Shown one piece after another: positions 40,683-50,406 of a DNA stretch of 64,000 nt. This DNA is from Bacteroidales bacterium. GTDB taxonomy: Bacteria > Bacteroidota > Bacteroidia > Bacteroidales > UBA932. The stretch is taken from contig JAAYJQ010000031.1 of the NCBI GenBank assembly GCA_012522855.1, positions 62,001 through 126,000 of the forward strand, given 5' to 3'. The notes beneath the pieces are model-generated. The model did no database searches, was not told the DNA's origin, and worked only from the letters and a program-made list of their open reading frames with translations. Each line of letters opens with the position of its first letter. Within the stretch, counting starts at the first letter, position 1. Both the position numbers and the translations under genes were made by a program.

Positions 40683-42215
40683 ATGAAAAAAGGATTTGTT
40701 ACTGTAATGCTGTCGGTGCTTTTGAGCGTTCTGGCGGCATACGGAGTGGTCAAGGCGGCCACAGTCGACTATGGCGACAAAGTGGCGCGGAGTGAACGAG
40801 GCGTGGAATATAGAACTGTCAATTTGTCACAGTCCGATTATCCTGATTTTACCTATGCCGCCGAATCCGCTGTCGATGCGGTGGTCTATGTGGAAGTTAC
40901 GGTGACCCAGCGATATCAACTAACGGATCCCTTCTACCGCTTCTTCTTCGGAGAAGACAGGGAGCCCCAGTTGCGCAAGCAGCAGGGGAGCGGATCCGGG
41001 GTGATTGTCCGTCCAGACGGTTACATCGTCACGAACAACCATGTCGTGGCCAATGCGACGGAGATCAAGGTGACGCTCACGAACAACAAGACCTATGACG
41101 CGAAAATCATCGGAACGGACCCGGCGACGGATGTCGCCTTGCTCAAGATCGACGGCCAGGGTCTTCCGACGATCCCCTTCGGGGATTCCGATCAACTCCG
41201 TCTCGGTGAATGGGTGCTTGCCATCGGCAGCCCGCTGGGCTATCAACTTCGGAGCACGATCACGGCCGGCATCGTCAGCGCCAAGGGGCGCGCGATGGGT
41301 GGCGGCGCGTACGAGAATGATCCCTACGGCCGGCTTTCCGGCCGGAGCCAACTGCAAATCGAGTCCTTCATCCAGACCGACGCTGCCGTCAATCCGGGTA
41401 ACTCGGGCGGAGCCCTTGTCAACAAGAAAGGTGAACTCGTCGGCATCAATACCGCCATCGTCTCCCAAACCGGATCCTATTCCGGCTATTCCTTCGCGAT
41501 TCCGTCGAACATCGTAAGGAAAGTTGTCGGGGACCTGATCGACTTCGGTTCCGTGAAGCGGGCGGTGCTGGGCATCTCCATGAGCGAAATCAGCGAGGGC
41601 CTGGTGACTGCCTTGAACCAAGATCTTCCGAAGAGCGAACAGTACAGTTCCCTGGATGATTTGATGAAGAAGTTGAAACTTTCTTCGCTGGACGGCGTAT
41701 ATATTCGGGAGGTCGTGAAAGGCGGAGCGGCTGACAAGGCCGGTATTCAGGTCGGTGATGTGCTGACGAAGATAGATGGCGTCGAGATGGCGAACGGAGG
41801 AGCGGTACAGGAAAAAGTGAACTCCTTCCATCCGGGCGACAAAGCGAAAATCACCATCATCCGCGGCGGAAAGGAAAAGAATGTGGAGGTGACCTTCCAG
41901 AGCAGCAGCAGTGAGACTGGAACAGAGGTTGCGGAGGGAGAGATCGCATTCTACGGCACGACCCTCAAGGCGGCTTCCCAGGAAGCTCTCGAGAAGTTCG
42001 GGCTCAAGAATGGAGTGGAAATCGTTTCCGTGAGCACGGGCAAAATGCTCGAGGCGGGCGCTTCCGAAGGCTTCATCATCACGTTTGTGAATGACCAGCC
42101 CGTGAGCAAGCCGCAAGATGTCGTTGACATCGCCAAGGCCGCGAGAAGGTCCATCTACATCGAAGGCATCACCGCCAACGGTCGGAAGGCCTACTTCGGC
42201 TTCGGCAAGGACTAG
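40683..42215 (+). CDS. Periplasmic serine protease of the HtrA/DegP family
   Basis: This envelope protease and chaperone degrades or refolds damaged proteins. From MKKGFVTVMLSVLLSVLAAYG it has a signal or anchor segment, then the trypsin-like domain with triad H120 (VTNNHVV), D150 (PATDVALLKI) and S241 (NPGNSGGALV), and two PDZ domains (about 300-390, containing VYIREVVKGGAADKAGIQVGD, and 410-500). Length is 510 residues. A start 9 bases earlier (MSTMKKG, 40674) is equally possible; the longer frame to 40593 is not supported by signal-peptide shape. A strong terminator follows. Confidence 0.95.
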   Translation: MKKGFVTVMLSVLLSVLAAYGVVKAATVDYGDKVARSERGVEYRTVNLSQSDYPDFTYAAESAVDAVVYVEVTVTQRYQLTDPFYRFFFGEDREPQLRKQQGSGSGVIVRPDGYIVTNNHVVANATEIKVTLTNNKTYDAKIIGTDPATDVALLKIDGQGLPTIPFGDSDQLRLGEWVLAIGSPLGYQLRSTITAGIVSAKGRAMGGGAYENDPYGRLSGRSQLQIESFIQTDAAVNPGNSGGALVNKKGELVGINTAIVSQTGSYSGYSFAIPSNIVRKVVGDLIDFGSVKRAVLGISMSEISEGLVTALNQDLPKSEQYSSLDDLMKKLKLSSLDGVYIREVVKGGAADKAGIQVGDVLTKIDGVEMANGGAVQEKVNSFHPGDKAKITIIRGGKEKNVEVTFQSSSSETGTEVAEGEIAFYGTTLKAASQEALEKFGLKNGVEIVSVSTGKMLEAGASEGFIITFVNDQPVSKPQDVVDIAKAARRSIYIEGITANGRKAYFGFGKD

Positions 42216-42238
42216 CCGGATATCGGAATTCGAAATCG

Positions 42239-42275
42239 CTTTCCCGGCCGGTCTCGGACGGGAAAGTTTTTTATT
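42239..42275 (+). terminator. Terminator after htrA
   Basis: CTTTCCCG (42239-42246) and CGGGAAAG (42259-42266) form a perfect stem with a 12-base loop, followed directly by six T residues. This is a textbook Rho-independent terminator separating htrA from rpoD. Confidence 0.85.
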
Positions 42276-42297
42276 GATATATAAAACAACTTGATAT

Positions 42298-43158
42298 ATG
42301 AGACAACTTAAGATTACCAAATCCATCACCAATCGTGAGAGCGCTTCCCTGGACAAGTATCTCCAGGAAATCGGTCGTGAAGAGCTGGTGTCACCCGAAG
42401 AGGAAGTCGAACTTGCCCAACGGATCCGCAAAGGCGATCAACGGGCGCTGGAAAAACTGACACGCGCCAATCTGCGTTTCGTGGTTTCTGTCGCCAAGCA
42501 GTACCAGAATCAGGGGCTGAGTTTGCCGGATCTGATCAACGAAGGAAATCTCGGCCTGATCAAGGCGGCTGAGAAGTTCGATGAAACCCGCGGTTTCAAA
42601 TTCATCTCCTATGCCGTGTGGTGGATCCGCCAGTCCATTCTGCAGGCGTTGGCGGAGCAGTCCCGCATCGTGCGGCTGCCGTTGAACCAGGTCGGATCCC
42701 TGAACAAGATCAACAAGGCCCTTTCGCAGTTTGAGCAGAAGTATGAGCGGGCTCCTTCCAACGAGGAACTTTCGGAGATGATCGATATTCCCCAGGACAA
42801 GATTTCCGACACCCTGCGTGTCTCTGGAAGGCATGTGTCCGTGGACGCTCCCTTCGTGGAAGGGGAGGACAACAGCCTGCTTGACGTCATCCCGAACGAA
42901 GATTCTCCGAGTGCCGACAAGGGGCTCGTGAATGAGTCGCTGAGCACGGAGATCGAGCGCTCCCTGCAGATTCTGACGGGCCGCGAACGGGAGATCATCA
43001 AGTCTTTCTTCGGGATCGGCTGCCAGGAAATGACGCTCGAAGAGATCGGTGAGCGCCTCGACCTGACCCGGGAACGCGTACGCCAGATCAAGGAGAAGGC
43101 GATTCGCAAACTCAAGAAACCCTCGGCCAGCAAACTGTTGAAAACCTACCTGGGCTGA
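42298..43158 (+). CDS. rpoD: Primary RNA polymerase sigma factor
   Basis: This is the housekeeping sigma factor (sigma-ABfr type) that recognises TAnnTTTG promoters. At 286 residues it lacks region 1.1 and the non-conserved insert, as is normal in Bacteroidota. Region 1.2 is [20 protein letters not shown]; region 2 reads [41 protein letters not shown] and [14 protein letters not shown]; region 4 has [26 protein letters not shown]. Regions 2.4 and 4.2 are intact. The stop overlaps the argS start by one base (TGATG). Confidence 0.97.
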   Translation: MRQLKITKSITNRESASLDKYLQEIGREELVSPEEEVELAQRIRKGDQRALEKLTRANLRFVVSVAKQYQNQGLSLPDLINEGNLGLIKAAEKFDETRGFKFISYAVWWIRQSILQALAEQSRIVRLPLNQVGSLNKINKALSQFEQKYERAPSNEELSEMIDIPQDKISDTLRVSGRHVSVDAPFVEGEDNSLLDVIPNEDSPSADKGLVNESLSTEIERSLQILTGREREIIKSFFGIGCQEMTLEEIGERLDLTRERVRQIKEKAIRKLKKPSASKLLKTYLG

Positions 43159-44945
43159 TGACACCTGAACTGTTCATCGCCGCGAAGGCTTCAGAAGCTA
43201 TTCAAGCAGTCTACGGAGCAGAGGTTGATCCCGCGACCTTGCAGATCCAGGTGACCCGGAAGGAGTTCGAAGGGGATTTCACCCTCGTGACCTTCCCGCT
43301 CCTGCGCATTTCCCGTTCCTCACCGGAAAACACCGGCAACGCGATCGGCGCCTGGCTCGTCGAGCAGGTCCCGGAAATCGCCGGCTACAATTCCGTGAAG
43401 GGATTCCTGAATATTCTTTTGTCCAACCTCTACTGGAACGAACTGTTCGCGGACATCGCGGGTGATCCGACCTTCGGACAGCTTCCCGCCACCGGGAAGA
43501 ACGTCATGGTCGAGTTCTCCTCCCCGAACACCAACAAGCCCCTGCATCTGGGGCACATCCGGAACAACCTGCTGGGGGATTCCGTGTCCCGGCTGCTTCG
43601 CGCGAGCGGCAACCATGTGATCACATCCACCCTGGTCAACGACCGCGGCGTGCACATCTGCAAGTCCATGCTCGCCTGGGAACAGGTCGGCCAAGGCGCT
43701 ACCCCGGAGTCTACCGGAAAGAAAGGTGATCATCTGGTGGGAGAAATGTACGTTGCCTTCAATGATATCTTCAAGTCCCAGGTGGCTTCGCTTGTAGCCG
43801 AGGGCCGGACGCAGGAGGAGGCTGAAAAGGAGGCTCCCTGCCTGCTGCAGACGCACGAAATGCTGCGCAAGTGGGAGGCGAATGACCCGGCGGTGCGCGC
43901 GCTTTGGGAGAAGATGAACGGATGGGTGCTGGAAGGCTTTGAAGAGACCTACAAGGCGCTCGGCATTTCCTTCGACAAAACGTATTTCGAATCCCAGACC
44001 TATCTGCTCGGCAAAGAGCTGGTGCAGAAAGGTCTCGACATGGGCGTCTTCGTGAAAGATCCCGACGGCTCGGTGTGGTGCGACCTCACGGCCGACGGCC
44101 TTGACCGGAAATTGCTGCTCCGCTCCGACGGAACTTCCGTCTACATCACCCAGGACCTGGGGACGGCCGAGCGGAGGTTCTCGGAATATGCCCTTGATTC
44201 CCACGTCTACGTGGTCGGGGACGAGCAGAACTATCATTTTCAGGTGCTGAAACTGCTGCTTTCGAAACTCGGTTTCGCTTGGGCGGACCAGATCTTCCAT
44301 CTGTCCTACGGAATGGTGGAACTGCCGGAAGGGAAGATGAAATCCCGCGAAGGGACCGTGGTGGATGCGGACGACTTGATCCGGAAGATGTACGAGGAAG
44401 CCAAGTCGACCTCGGAGGAGTCCGGGAAACTGGAGAACCTGCCTCCCGAAGAGCGGGAGAAACTCTATCGCGTGATCGGTCTTGGGGCTCTCAAGTACTT
44501 CATCCTGAAGGTCGATCCGAAGAAGACGATGCTGTTCAATCCGAAAGAGTCCATCGATTTCAACGGCAACACCGGACCCTTCATCCAGTACACCCACGCG
44601 CGGATCCGCTCGATTCTGCGCAAGGCGGAAGAACAGGGCCTGTCTTTTGACGTATCCGGACTGCCGACGGTGGAACTGAGCGCTAAGGAGATCCGGCTGG
44701 TGAAACTGCTGAACCTCTTTCCGTCCAAGGTGGCGGAAGGGGCCGCGGCCTATTCGCCTGCCGTGATCGCCGCCTTCGCCTTCGATCTGGCCAAAGAATT
44801 CAACCAGTACTACCACGAGACGCCGATCCTGAAAGAGGAAGACGCCGACTTGCTGACGATGCGGCTGGCGCTCATCGACACCCTGGCGCGCGTGCTCCGC
44901 AGCGCGACCGGCATCCTCGGCTTCGAACTTCCCGACCGGATGTAG
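43158..44945 (+). CDS. argS: Arginine--tRNA ligase
   Basis: The class I synthetase charges tRNA-Arg. The 595-residue chain has the N-terminal additional domain (VTRKEFEGDFTLVTFPLLR), the HIGH-equivalent in SPNTNKPLHLGHIRNNLLGD, TLVNDRGVHICKSM, DGTSVYITQDLGTAERRF, the YVVGDEQNYHFQVL region, the GKMKSREGTVV loop that replaces KMSKS, and the anticodon-binding helix bundle starting at FIQYTHARIRSIL. Length and motifs are complete. It is translationally coupled to rpoD. Confidence 0.97.
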   Translation: MTPELFIAAKASEAIQAVYGAEVDPATLQIQVTRKEFEGDFTLVTFPLLRISRSSPENTGNAIGAWLVEQVPEIAGYNSVKGFLNILLSNLYWNELFADIAGDPTFGQLPATGKNVMVEFSSPNTNKPLHLGHIRNNLLGDSVSRLLRASGNHVITSTLVNDRGVHICKSMLAWEQVGQGATPESTGKKGDHLVGEMYVAFNDIFKSQVASLVAEGRTQEEAEKEAPCLLQTHEMLRKWEANDPAVRALWEKMNGWVLEGFEETYKALGISFDKTYFESQTYLLGKELVQKGLDMGVFVKDPDGSVWCDLTADGLDRKLLLRSDGTSVYITQDLGTAERRFSEYALDSHVYVVGDEQNYHFQVLKLLLSKLGFAWADQIFHLSYGMVELPEGKMKSREGTVVDADDLIRKMYEEAKSTSEESGKLENLPPEEREKLYRVIGLGALKYFILKVDPKKTMLFNPKESIDFNGNTGPFIQYTHARIRSILRKAEEQGLSFDVSGLPTVELSAKEIRLVKLLNLFPSKVAEGAAAYSPAVIAAFAFDLAKEFNQYYHETPILKEEDADLLTMRLALIDTLARVLRSATGILGFELPDRM

Positions 44946-45019
44946 CCCTTGGCTCCACAGCGGGCGCTGCGAGCGGCAGTCCGACGGCTCCGGCAAGACC
45001 TCGGCCAGGCGGTGATGGA

Positions 45020-46829
45020 CTATTTGTACTTGATGGTGACATCACCGGCGCCGGCACCGGTGACTTCCACTTCGCTGTTCTGCTTGAGCCAGATTTCCTT
45101 CAGCGCGCCTGCGTTGTGGATCGAGATGCTCTTGAGAGCGGACGCGTTGCTCAAATCCAATGAAGTCATGGATGTCCCATAGAGCGTTAAATATTCAAGC
45201 CCGACGAGGTGTTCCGTCCCTGAAATAGAAGGCTCCTCGCCATAATCTCCTATTGTCAAATCCCTGACAGTCGCAGGAAGTTTGCTCAGGTCTATCTCTT
45301 TCATGCCCGACGGATACTTCACGGACTCGAGTTTGGTGTTCTTGCTGAAGTCAATCGCTTGAACAGCAGGGCTGGAGTGGCTTAAAAAAACCTTCAATTC
45401 CGGACAGCCGGATAGATCGATGACTGCCAAGGCATTCCGAAGATAGGAGGCATGCACGCTCAGATCAATATATTCAAGTGCCGATGTGCCTGTAAGAACC
45501 ACGCTTTCCACGCAATTGGTAAGACACTGGAATTCTTTGAGATGGCTCATCGAGTTGATTTGCAGGTCATCCAATGATTTCAGATAGGCGCTTTGGACTT
45601 TCAGGTACGTGATCTTGGAGGTGGAGCCGTTCAAGTTGATGGCTGGCTGGTTCTTTCCATCGGAAAAATTCAATTCCAATTTCTCGAGTTCGCCGAGTCC
45701 CGACAAATTGTAGTCTGCCAAGGATGAACCGATGATGAAAATTTCTTTCAGCTTTTTGTTTTTGCTGAGGTCGACAGCAGTTAAACCCTTTGAGATGATA
45801 TTTGCCCCCGCTATATTATTGAAATGCTCGATTCCGGCCAGGTCCTTGACTTGATCATCATTTAAAGAGATTCCTTTCAACGCAGCGGCCTCTTCCGATG
45901 TAATCACGCCGTTATGATCCGCGTCCGCTATTTTGAGCAGGATATTTTTGAATGCGACATCGGCGATCTCGATGCCCTCGACTTCATTGACCGTGATGAC
46001 GCAGGCCTTTGAGGTGATCCCGTCCGCGGAGGCTGTGATGTCAGCGGTTCCCGGCGCGACGGCCTTCACGAGCCCGCCGGCGTCGACGGTCGCCACAGCT
46101 TCGTTGCTGCTCTTCCAGGTGAGGGACGGGAAGGATGCGTTGTCCGGCTGCACCGTGGCGGCTAGCTGGATGCTCTGTCCGACATCCAGTGAATACGCCG
46201 ACTTGCTCAGGGTGATGCTGCTGACGGCGACCTTGGTGACGGTCACCTTGCATTCCGCTGTCTTGCCCCCGTCCTCGGTGGTCGCCTTGACGGTCGTCTC
46301 GCCGATCTTCACGGCCGTGACCTTGCCGGCGTTGTCCACGGTGGCAACCTGGTTGTCTGCCGACGACCAGTTCACCTGCTGGTTCGTGGCGTTTTCGGGG
46401 GCTACCGCGGCGGTCAGCGTCTCGCTGCCGCCCTCGGTCAGGGTGAGCGACGCCTTGTTCAGGGATATGCCCGTGACGGCCACGGTCTTGGCCTTCACCG
46501 TGACGGCGCACCGGGCGGTCTTGCCGCCGTCCTGGGTGGTGACGGTGACGGTCGCGCTGCCGGCCTTCACGGCGGTGACGGTGCCGTTGGAGACTGCGGC
46601 GACGGACGGGTTGTCAGAGGACCAGGCAATGGTCTTCTCGGTCGCGTTGCTGGGATTGACCGTCGCTTTCAGCACCGTGGTTTCGCCTTCGGTCAGTTCG
46701 ACCGCGGGCTTGTCGAGGGAGACGCCGGTGACGGCGACGGTGGGATCTTCCTTAGACTTGCAGGAAGCGAGAAGGACGAGGGACAGGGCGATTGCCCCCC
46801 CCTAACATCTTGATAATGAATCGTTTCAT
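45020..46829 (-). CDS. Ig-like (Big_2) and leucine-rich lipoprotein, frameshifted in a G8 tract
   Basis: The protein would be a surface or periplasmic lipoprotein of about 602 residues. The start MKRFIIKML (46829) and the lipobox region ALSLVLLASC are in different frames because of an eight-G run at 46802-46795; seven Gs would join them. As written, an in-frame TAG precedes the body and only a start at GTG 46675 remains, without a signal. The body has three Big_2 Ig-like domains (each with VTGISLNKASLTLTEG or related, ATVDNAGKVTAV), an EF-hand-like ADADHNGVITSEEAAAL, and leucine-rich repeats with LDLS/IDLS steps to the end. The binding partner is unknown. Sequencing error or phase variation can both explain the frameshift. 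Confidence 0.85.
46795..46802 (-). repeat. G8 homopolymer in a signal-peptide coding region
   Basis: Eight C residues on the plus strand (G8 in the gene) lie between the codons for MKRFIIKML and AIALSLVLLASC. Loss of one base restores the reading frame of the lipoprotein gene. Confidence 0.85.
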
Positions 46830-46878
46830 GGCGATGTGTCTTTGTTTTAGTTGTCCGGATGATAATAAGTTCTTTCTG

Positions 46879-46886
46879 TAAAGGTA
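46879..46886 (-). promoter_or_regulatory. Possible -7 box of the Big_2 lipoprotein gene
   Basis: On the minus strand TACCTTTA is one base from TAnnTTTG and lies 50 bases upstream of the ATG at 46829. A T-run ending in TTTG lies about 20 bases further up and could be the -33 element. Confidence 0.4.
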
Positions 46887-47212
46887 AAAAATTGTGATGA
46901 TCCGTACAAAAAAAATTACTGCTACCATGCGGGCCCGGCTCCATTCTCGGTCGCCTCGCCTCGCCTCCGCCCGCCCTGCCTCCGGTTGCTGCCCGGAGGA
47001 CTCGTGGAGGGCAAGGTGCTGACCGACAGGTTAAAAGATGAATATGCCTCCGGCGTTTTTGCCCGAGGCTGCAAGGCGGAAAGTCCTTAGCATCGGATCG
47101 TTACCCTCCACGGCAAACAAGGCCGCCCTGCAGCCCGGATGAGGTCTGGGGCGCGGAGCGGGAAAAGGAGGCTTTCCAATCTGCCGGATGTCGGCATATT
47201 CCGTAAAAATGC
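46887..47212. other. Intergenic region between the lipoprotein gene and ygiQ
   Basis: No convincing gene is seen. The stretch at about 46930-47150 is very GC-rich. Frames here in both directions have no recognisable content. Confidence 0.4.
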
Positions 47213-47220
47213 TACTTTTG
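47213..47220 (+). promoter_or_regulatory. -7 box of the ygiQ promoter
   Basis: TACTTTTG is an exact TAnnTTTG match 39 bases before the ATG at 47259. It lies inside a longer possible frame from 47139 and so favours the inner start. Confidence 0.55.
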
Positions 47221-47258
47221 TGAAGGAATGGCCGGGCAGCGGCTTTCCGCGCGAAGCC

Positions 47259-49049
47259 ATGGAAGAGAAACCAAACAACAGCTACATGTTCCCGACCTCC
47301 GTGAAGGAGGTCGTCTCTCTGGGTTGGGATTACATTGACGTGATCCTGTTCACGGGAGACGCGTTCGTGGATCATCCTTCCTTCGGGACCGCCTGCATTG
47401 CTCGTTGGCTGCAGCGTTCCGGTTATCGGGTGGCGGTGGTTCCCCAGCCCAACTGGCGGGACGACCTGCGCGACTTCCGCAAGCTCGGGGCGCCGCGGCT
47501 GTATTTCGGCGTGAATTCCGGGGCGATGGACTCCATGGTGAACCACTACACGGCCGGGAAGCGACTCCGGCACGACGATGCCTACACCCCGGAGGGAAAA
47601 TCCGGTCAGCGGCCGGACTATGCGGTGAGCGTGTACACAAAGATTCTCAAGGAACTCTATCCCGACGTCCCGGTCGTGATCGGCGGCATCGAAGCCTCCC
47701 TGCGCCGGCTGACCCACTACGACTACTGGAAAGACGAACTCCTGCCCTCCATTTTGGACTGGTGCCCCGCGGACTACCTCTGCTACGGGATGGGGGAGAA
47801 GCCGATGCTGGAACTGACCCGCGCCATCGAAGCGCGCCGCAATCCGCGCGAAATTCGTTCGATTCCGCAGATTGCCTTCCGGATGACGGGGAAGTGCAAG
47901 ATTCCGGACGCTTTGGCGCTTCATTCCTTCGAAACATGTAGGGAGAGCAAGGAGGCCTTCGCCGAGAACTTCCGCCTGATCGAAACCCACGTCAACATGC
48001 TGCATCCCGCCACGATCGTCGAGCCGGTCGGCGACGGGTATATTCAGATCAATCCGCCCTTCCCGCCCTCCACGACGGAGGAAATGGATGCCTTCTGGGA
48101 TCTACCCTTCACCAAACTGCCGCATCCGCGCTACAAGGGCAAGCGGATTCCCGCGTACGACATGATCAAGGACTCGATCATCACGCACCGCGGCTGTTTC
48201 GGAGGCTGCAACTTTTGCACGATCGCCGCCCACCAGGGCAAGTTCATCCAGTCCCGTTCCTGCGCGTCCATTGTGCGGGAAGCCCGGAAACTGGCATCCA
48301 TGCCGGAATTTTCCGGGAATATTTCCGACCTCGGGGCGCCTACGGCCAATATGTACGGGATGGGCGGCAAGAATCCGGAGCTCTGCGACAAATGCCGCCG
48401 CAAGTCCTGTCTCTTTCCCGCAGCTTGTCCGAATTTGGACCGCTCCCACCGGCAGGTGCTTGACCTGTACCGACAGGTCGGCGCCGTAAAGGGGATCCGG
48501 CACGTCTACATCGGCAGCGGCATCCGCTACGATCTTTTCCTCACGGAGAACGGTTTCGTGGACGAAACGTCCCGGCCCTATCTCGAGAAACTCATCCTCG
48601 ACCACACGTCCGGCCGGCTGAAAGTGGCGCCGGAGCATACGGAGGACAACGTCCTGGGCTATATCGCCAAGCCGTCCTTCAAACTGTTCGAACGGCTGCG
48701 CGTCGAGTTCGACAGGATCTGCGCGGAAAACGGGAGGCGGACCAGTCTGGTTCCGTATTTCATTTCTTCCCATCCCGGCTGCACGATGCGCGACATGGAG
48801 AACCTGTCCCGGAACCCGACTCTGAAGGGACTTTACATGGACCAGGTACAGGATTTCACCCCGACTCCGATGACCACCTCTTCGGTGATGTTCTGGACCG
48901 GTATCGATCCGCGGACCATGAAGCCTGTGTTCGTGGAGCGCGACCCGGATCGCAAGCGGCAGCAGAAATCTTTCTTCTTCAAGAAGGAAAAAGGCCATTT
49001 TCAAGCAAAAAAACGTCCGCATGTATTGCAATTGAGAAAAAAGTCTTAA
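47259..49049 (+). CDS. YgiQ family radical SAM protein
   Basis: Members have a cobalamin-binding-like N-terminal domain and a radical SAM core; the reaction is not established. From MEEKPNNSYMFPTSVKEV the protein has 596 residues. The N-terminal part contains GWDYIDVILFTGDAFVDHPSFG and GVNSGAMDSMVNHYTA; the core has the 4Fe-4S motif RGCFGGCNFCTI (CxxxCxxC), DLGAPTANMYGMGG, VYIGSGIRYDL and LKVAPEHTEDNVL; the tail ends in VQDFTPTPMTTSSVMFWTG and a basic stretch. A second cysteine cluster (CDKCRRKSCLFPAACP) may hold another metal site. Confidence 0.95.
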   Translation: MEEKPNNSYMFPTSVKEVVSLGWDYIDVILFTGDAFVDHPSFGTACIARWLQRSGYRVAVVPQPNWRDDLRDFRKLGAPRLYFGVNSGAMDSMVNHYTAGKRLRHDDAYTPEGKSGQRPDYAVSVYTKILKELYPDVPVVIGGIEASLRRLTHYDYWKDELLPSILDWCPADYLCYGMGEKPMLELTRAIEARRNPREIRSIPQIAFRMTGKCKIPDALALHSFETCRESKEAFAENFRLIETHVNMLHPATIVEPVGDGYIQINPPFPPSTTEEMDAFWDLPFTKLPHPRYKGKRIPAYDMIKDSIITHRGCFGGCNFCTIAAHQGKFIQSRSCASIVREARKLASMPEFSGNISDLGAPTANMYGMGGKNPELCDKCRRKSCLFPAACPNLDRSHRQVLDLYRQVGAVKGIRHVYIGSGIRYDLFLTENGFVDETSRPYLEKLILDHTSGRLKVAPEHTEDNVLGYIAKPSFKLFERLRVEFDRICAENGRRTSLVPYFISSHPGCTMRDMENLSRNPTLKGLYMDQVQDFTPTPMTTSSVMFWTGIDPRTMKPVFVERDPDRKRQQKSFFFKKEKGHFQAKKRPHVLQLRKKS

Positions 49050-49079
49050 TATTGCACCGGAAACCAATACCAATTGAAG

Positions 49080-49457
49080 ATGGCCATACCTATCCAACCT
49101 GACCACAAGAAAAGACATGTTGTCAGTTATGAGAATATGTGCGAGGCAGTCGCGGACGCTTTTGCCGAGAAGTACCCGAAGGGTTTCGGGGATTATCTGC
49201 CGGACCTGGTGAGATACACCAAGCCGGACGGTACTCCCTTCTATGCGGTCACGATCGAGACGGATGAAGGGATCTATCTGGTCAAGATTAAAGTGAAGAC
49301 GGATAACGCCGAGGCCCTTGAAAGATGGCTGGAAGGCGAAGAAGATGCGGAGAACGAAGAGGTCGCCGGTACGAGCGGCGTCAGTGACGGTTCCACCCTT
49401 CCGGACGACAACATCTCCCAATACAGCTCCGGCGATGACGCTGAGGGCGATGCCTAG
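49080..49457 (+). CDS. Small conserved protein with acidic C-terminus
   Basis: The 125-residue protein has no recognised domain. The N-terminal two thirds look like a compact alpha/beta fold (VVSYENMCEAVADAFAEKYPKGF, FYAVTIETDEGIYLVKIKVKTDN), and the last 45 residues are acidic and disordered (Glu, Asp, Ser, Gly). No signal peptide is seen. The ATG at 49080 is used; a TTG two codons earlier is possible. It lies 30 bases after ygiQ and is closed by a strong hairpin, so it may be transcribed with ygiQ or from a weak box (TAATATTG) upstream. Confidence 0.75.
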   Translation: MAIPIQPDHKKRHVVSYENMCEAVADAFAEKYPKGFGDYLPDLVRYTKPDGTPFYAVTIETDEGIYLVKIKVKTDNAEALERWLEGEEDAENEEVAGTSGVSDGSTLPDDNISQYSSGDDAEGDA

Positions 49458-49485
49458 CCACGATCATTGAGTATCAGTCATAGAC

Positions 49486-49520
49486 AGGGTGATCAAAAAA
49501 TTTTTGATCACCCTTCTTTT
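49486..49520 (+). terminator. Long terminator hairpin between convergent genes
   Basis: AGGGTGATCAAAAA (49486-49499) and TTTTTGATCACCCT (49501-49514) form a 14-base stem, followed on the plus strand by TCTTTTAT. The stem is nearly symmetrical and may also stop the convergent gene, though the minus-strand tail is poorer in T. Confidence 0.85.
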
Positions 49521-50253
49521 ATCCCAGGATTTCCCGCAGCTGCGCGTCCGTCGCATCCGGTATTTCCCGAGCGAGCTTTTCCAGGATTCGTTTCGCGGAT
49601 TCTTCCGGCGTCCGGTCACATCGCAAAGCCTCCGCGCCGAACATGTGTTCCGGAGTGGTGTAGCGGGCGATTCCCCAGCCGTAGGGCTGCATGTTGCGGT
49701 CGTAGTGTTGCTCGAAGGAATGGATCACCAGATAGGTGCCCATCATCAGGCGCATCAGGACATGTTCCATGCTATGTTCGCGGCTTGCCTTTTTCCGCGC
49801 ATTCGCGCGGGATTCGGACCTCCGTCGAAAACCGCAGGCTTCCCGGATCTCCCCGGTCTGGAGCGATTCGCAGAGCTGGATCGTTTCGTATACGAGTTTT
49901 TCCTTGCTTTCGCGTTTGGGGCGGAAACGGAAATGGCTGCGCCGCCAGTTCATCAGGTCCGGGAACCATTCCAGACTCACGAATGACGCGCGGGAAAGAA
50001 GCAGCCTTCCATAGGCAACCTGGCCGCTCCGGATGACGGGATCCTTCCATTCCCAGGGCCCCTCCACCCCGTACAAGAACCAGTATTCACGTGGTGTGAA
50101 CTCCTCCACGGAGAAGCCCGGGATCGTGTTCCGGCTGAAGCTTGGGCCGATCAGGGGCAGGAAGCCTTTCTGACGCACCAGCGCCAGCATGTCAGCGGCG
50201 CTGCGGATCAGCCCGTCATGGAAGCGGTCTTCTTCCAGATCGATCATAGTCAT
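49519..50253 (-). CDS. AlkZ-related winged-helix protein
   Basis: The 244-residue protein resembles the Bacteroidota group carried as AlkZ-related, distant relatives of the winged-helix DNA glycosylases. Seen are DMLALVRQKGFLPLIG, REYWFLYGVEGPWEWKDPVI, VAYGRLLLSRASFVSLEWFPDLMNWRR, and YGWGIARYTTPEHMFGAE near the end. The active QxQ motif of AlkZ glycosylases is not evident, so enzyme activity is unproven. No signal or membrane segment is present. It is convergent with the acidic-protein gene. Confidence 0.75.
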   Translation of the reverse strand: MTMIDLEEDRFHDGLIRSAADMLALVRQKGFLPLIGPSFSRNTIPGFSVEEFTPREYWFLYGVEGPWEWKDPVIRSGQVAYGRLLLSRASFVSLEWFPDLMNWRRSHFRFRPKRESKEKLVYETIQLCESLQTGEIREACGFRRRSESRANARKKASREHSMEHVLMRLMMGTYLVIHSFEQHYDRNMQPYGWGIARYTTPEHMFGAEALRCDRTPEESAKRILEKLAREIPDATDAQLREILG

Positions 50254-50406
50254 GAATCTTAGTGATTTGTATCGTTTTGCGAAGATACGGAAAAATCAGG
50301 GACGGAGGATTACTTTCAGGAAAAGCGTCAATTTCTTAATTCCCCTTACAATGTCACGGCAAAATTATATATATTTATGCGAAAATAAATTCACTCCAAT
50401 TTAAAT

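Noticed and set aside
43320..44996. A 558-codon open frame antisense to argS
   Set aside because: It mirrors the complete argS gene and its translation is rich in Arg, His, Gln and Val without any domain.
46000..46780. Repeated DNA considered as a CRISPR or tandem repeat array
   Set aside because: The similarity comes from successive Big_2 protein domains and has no regular short repeat-spacer pattern.
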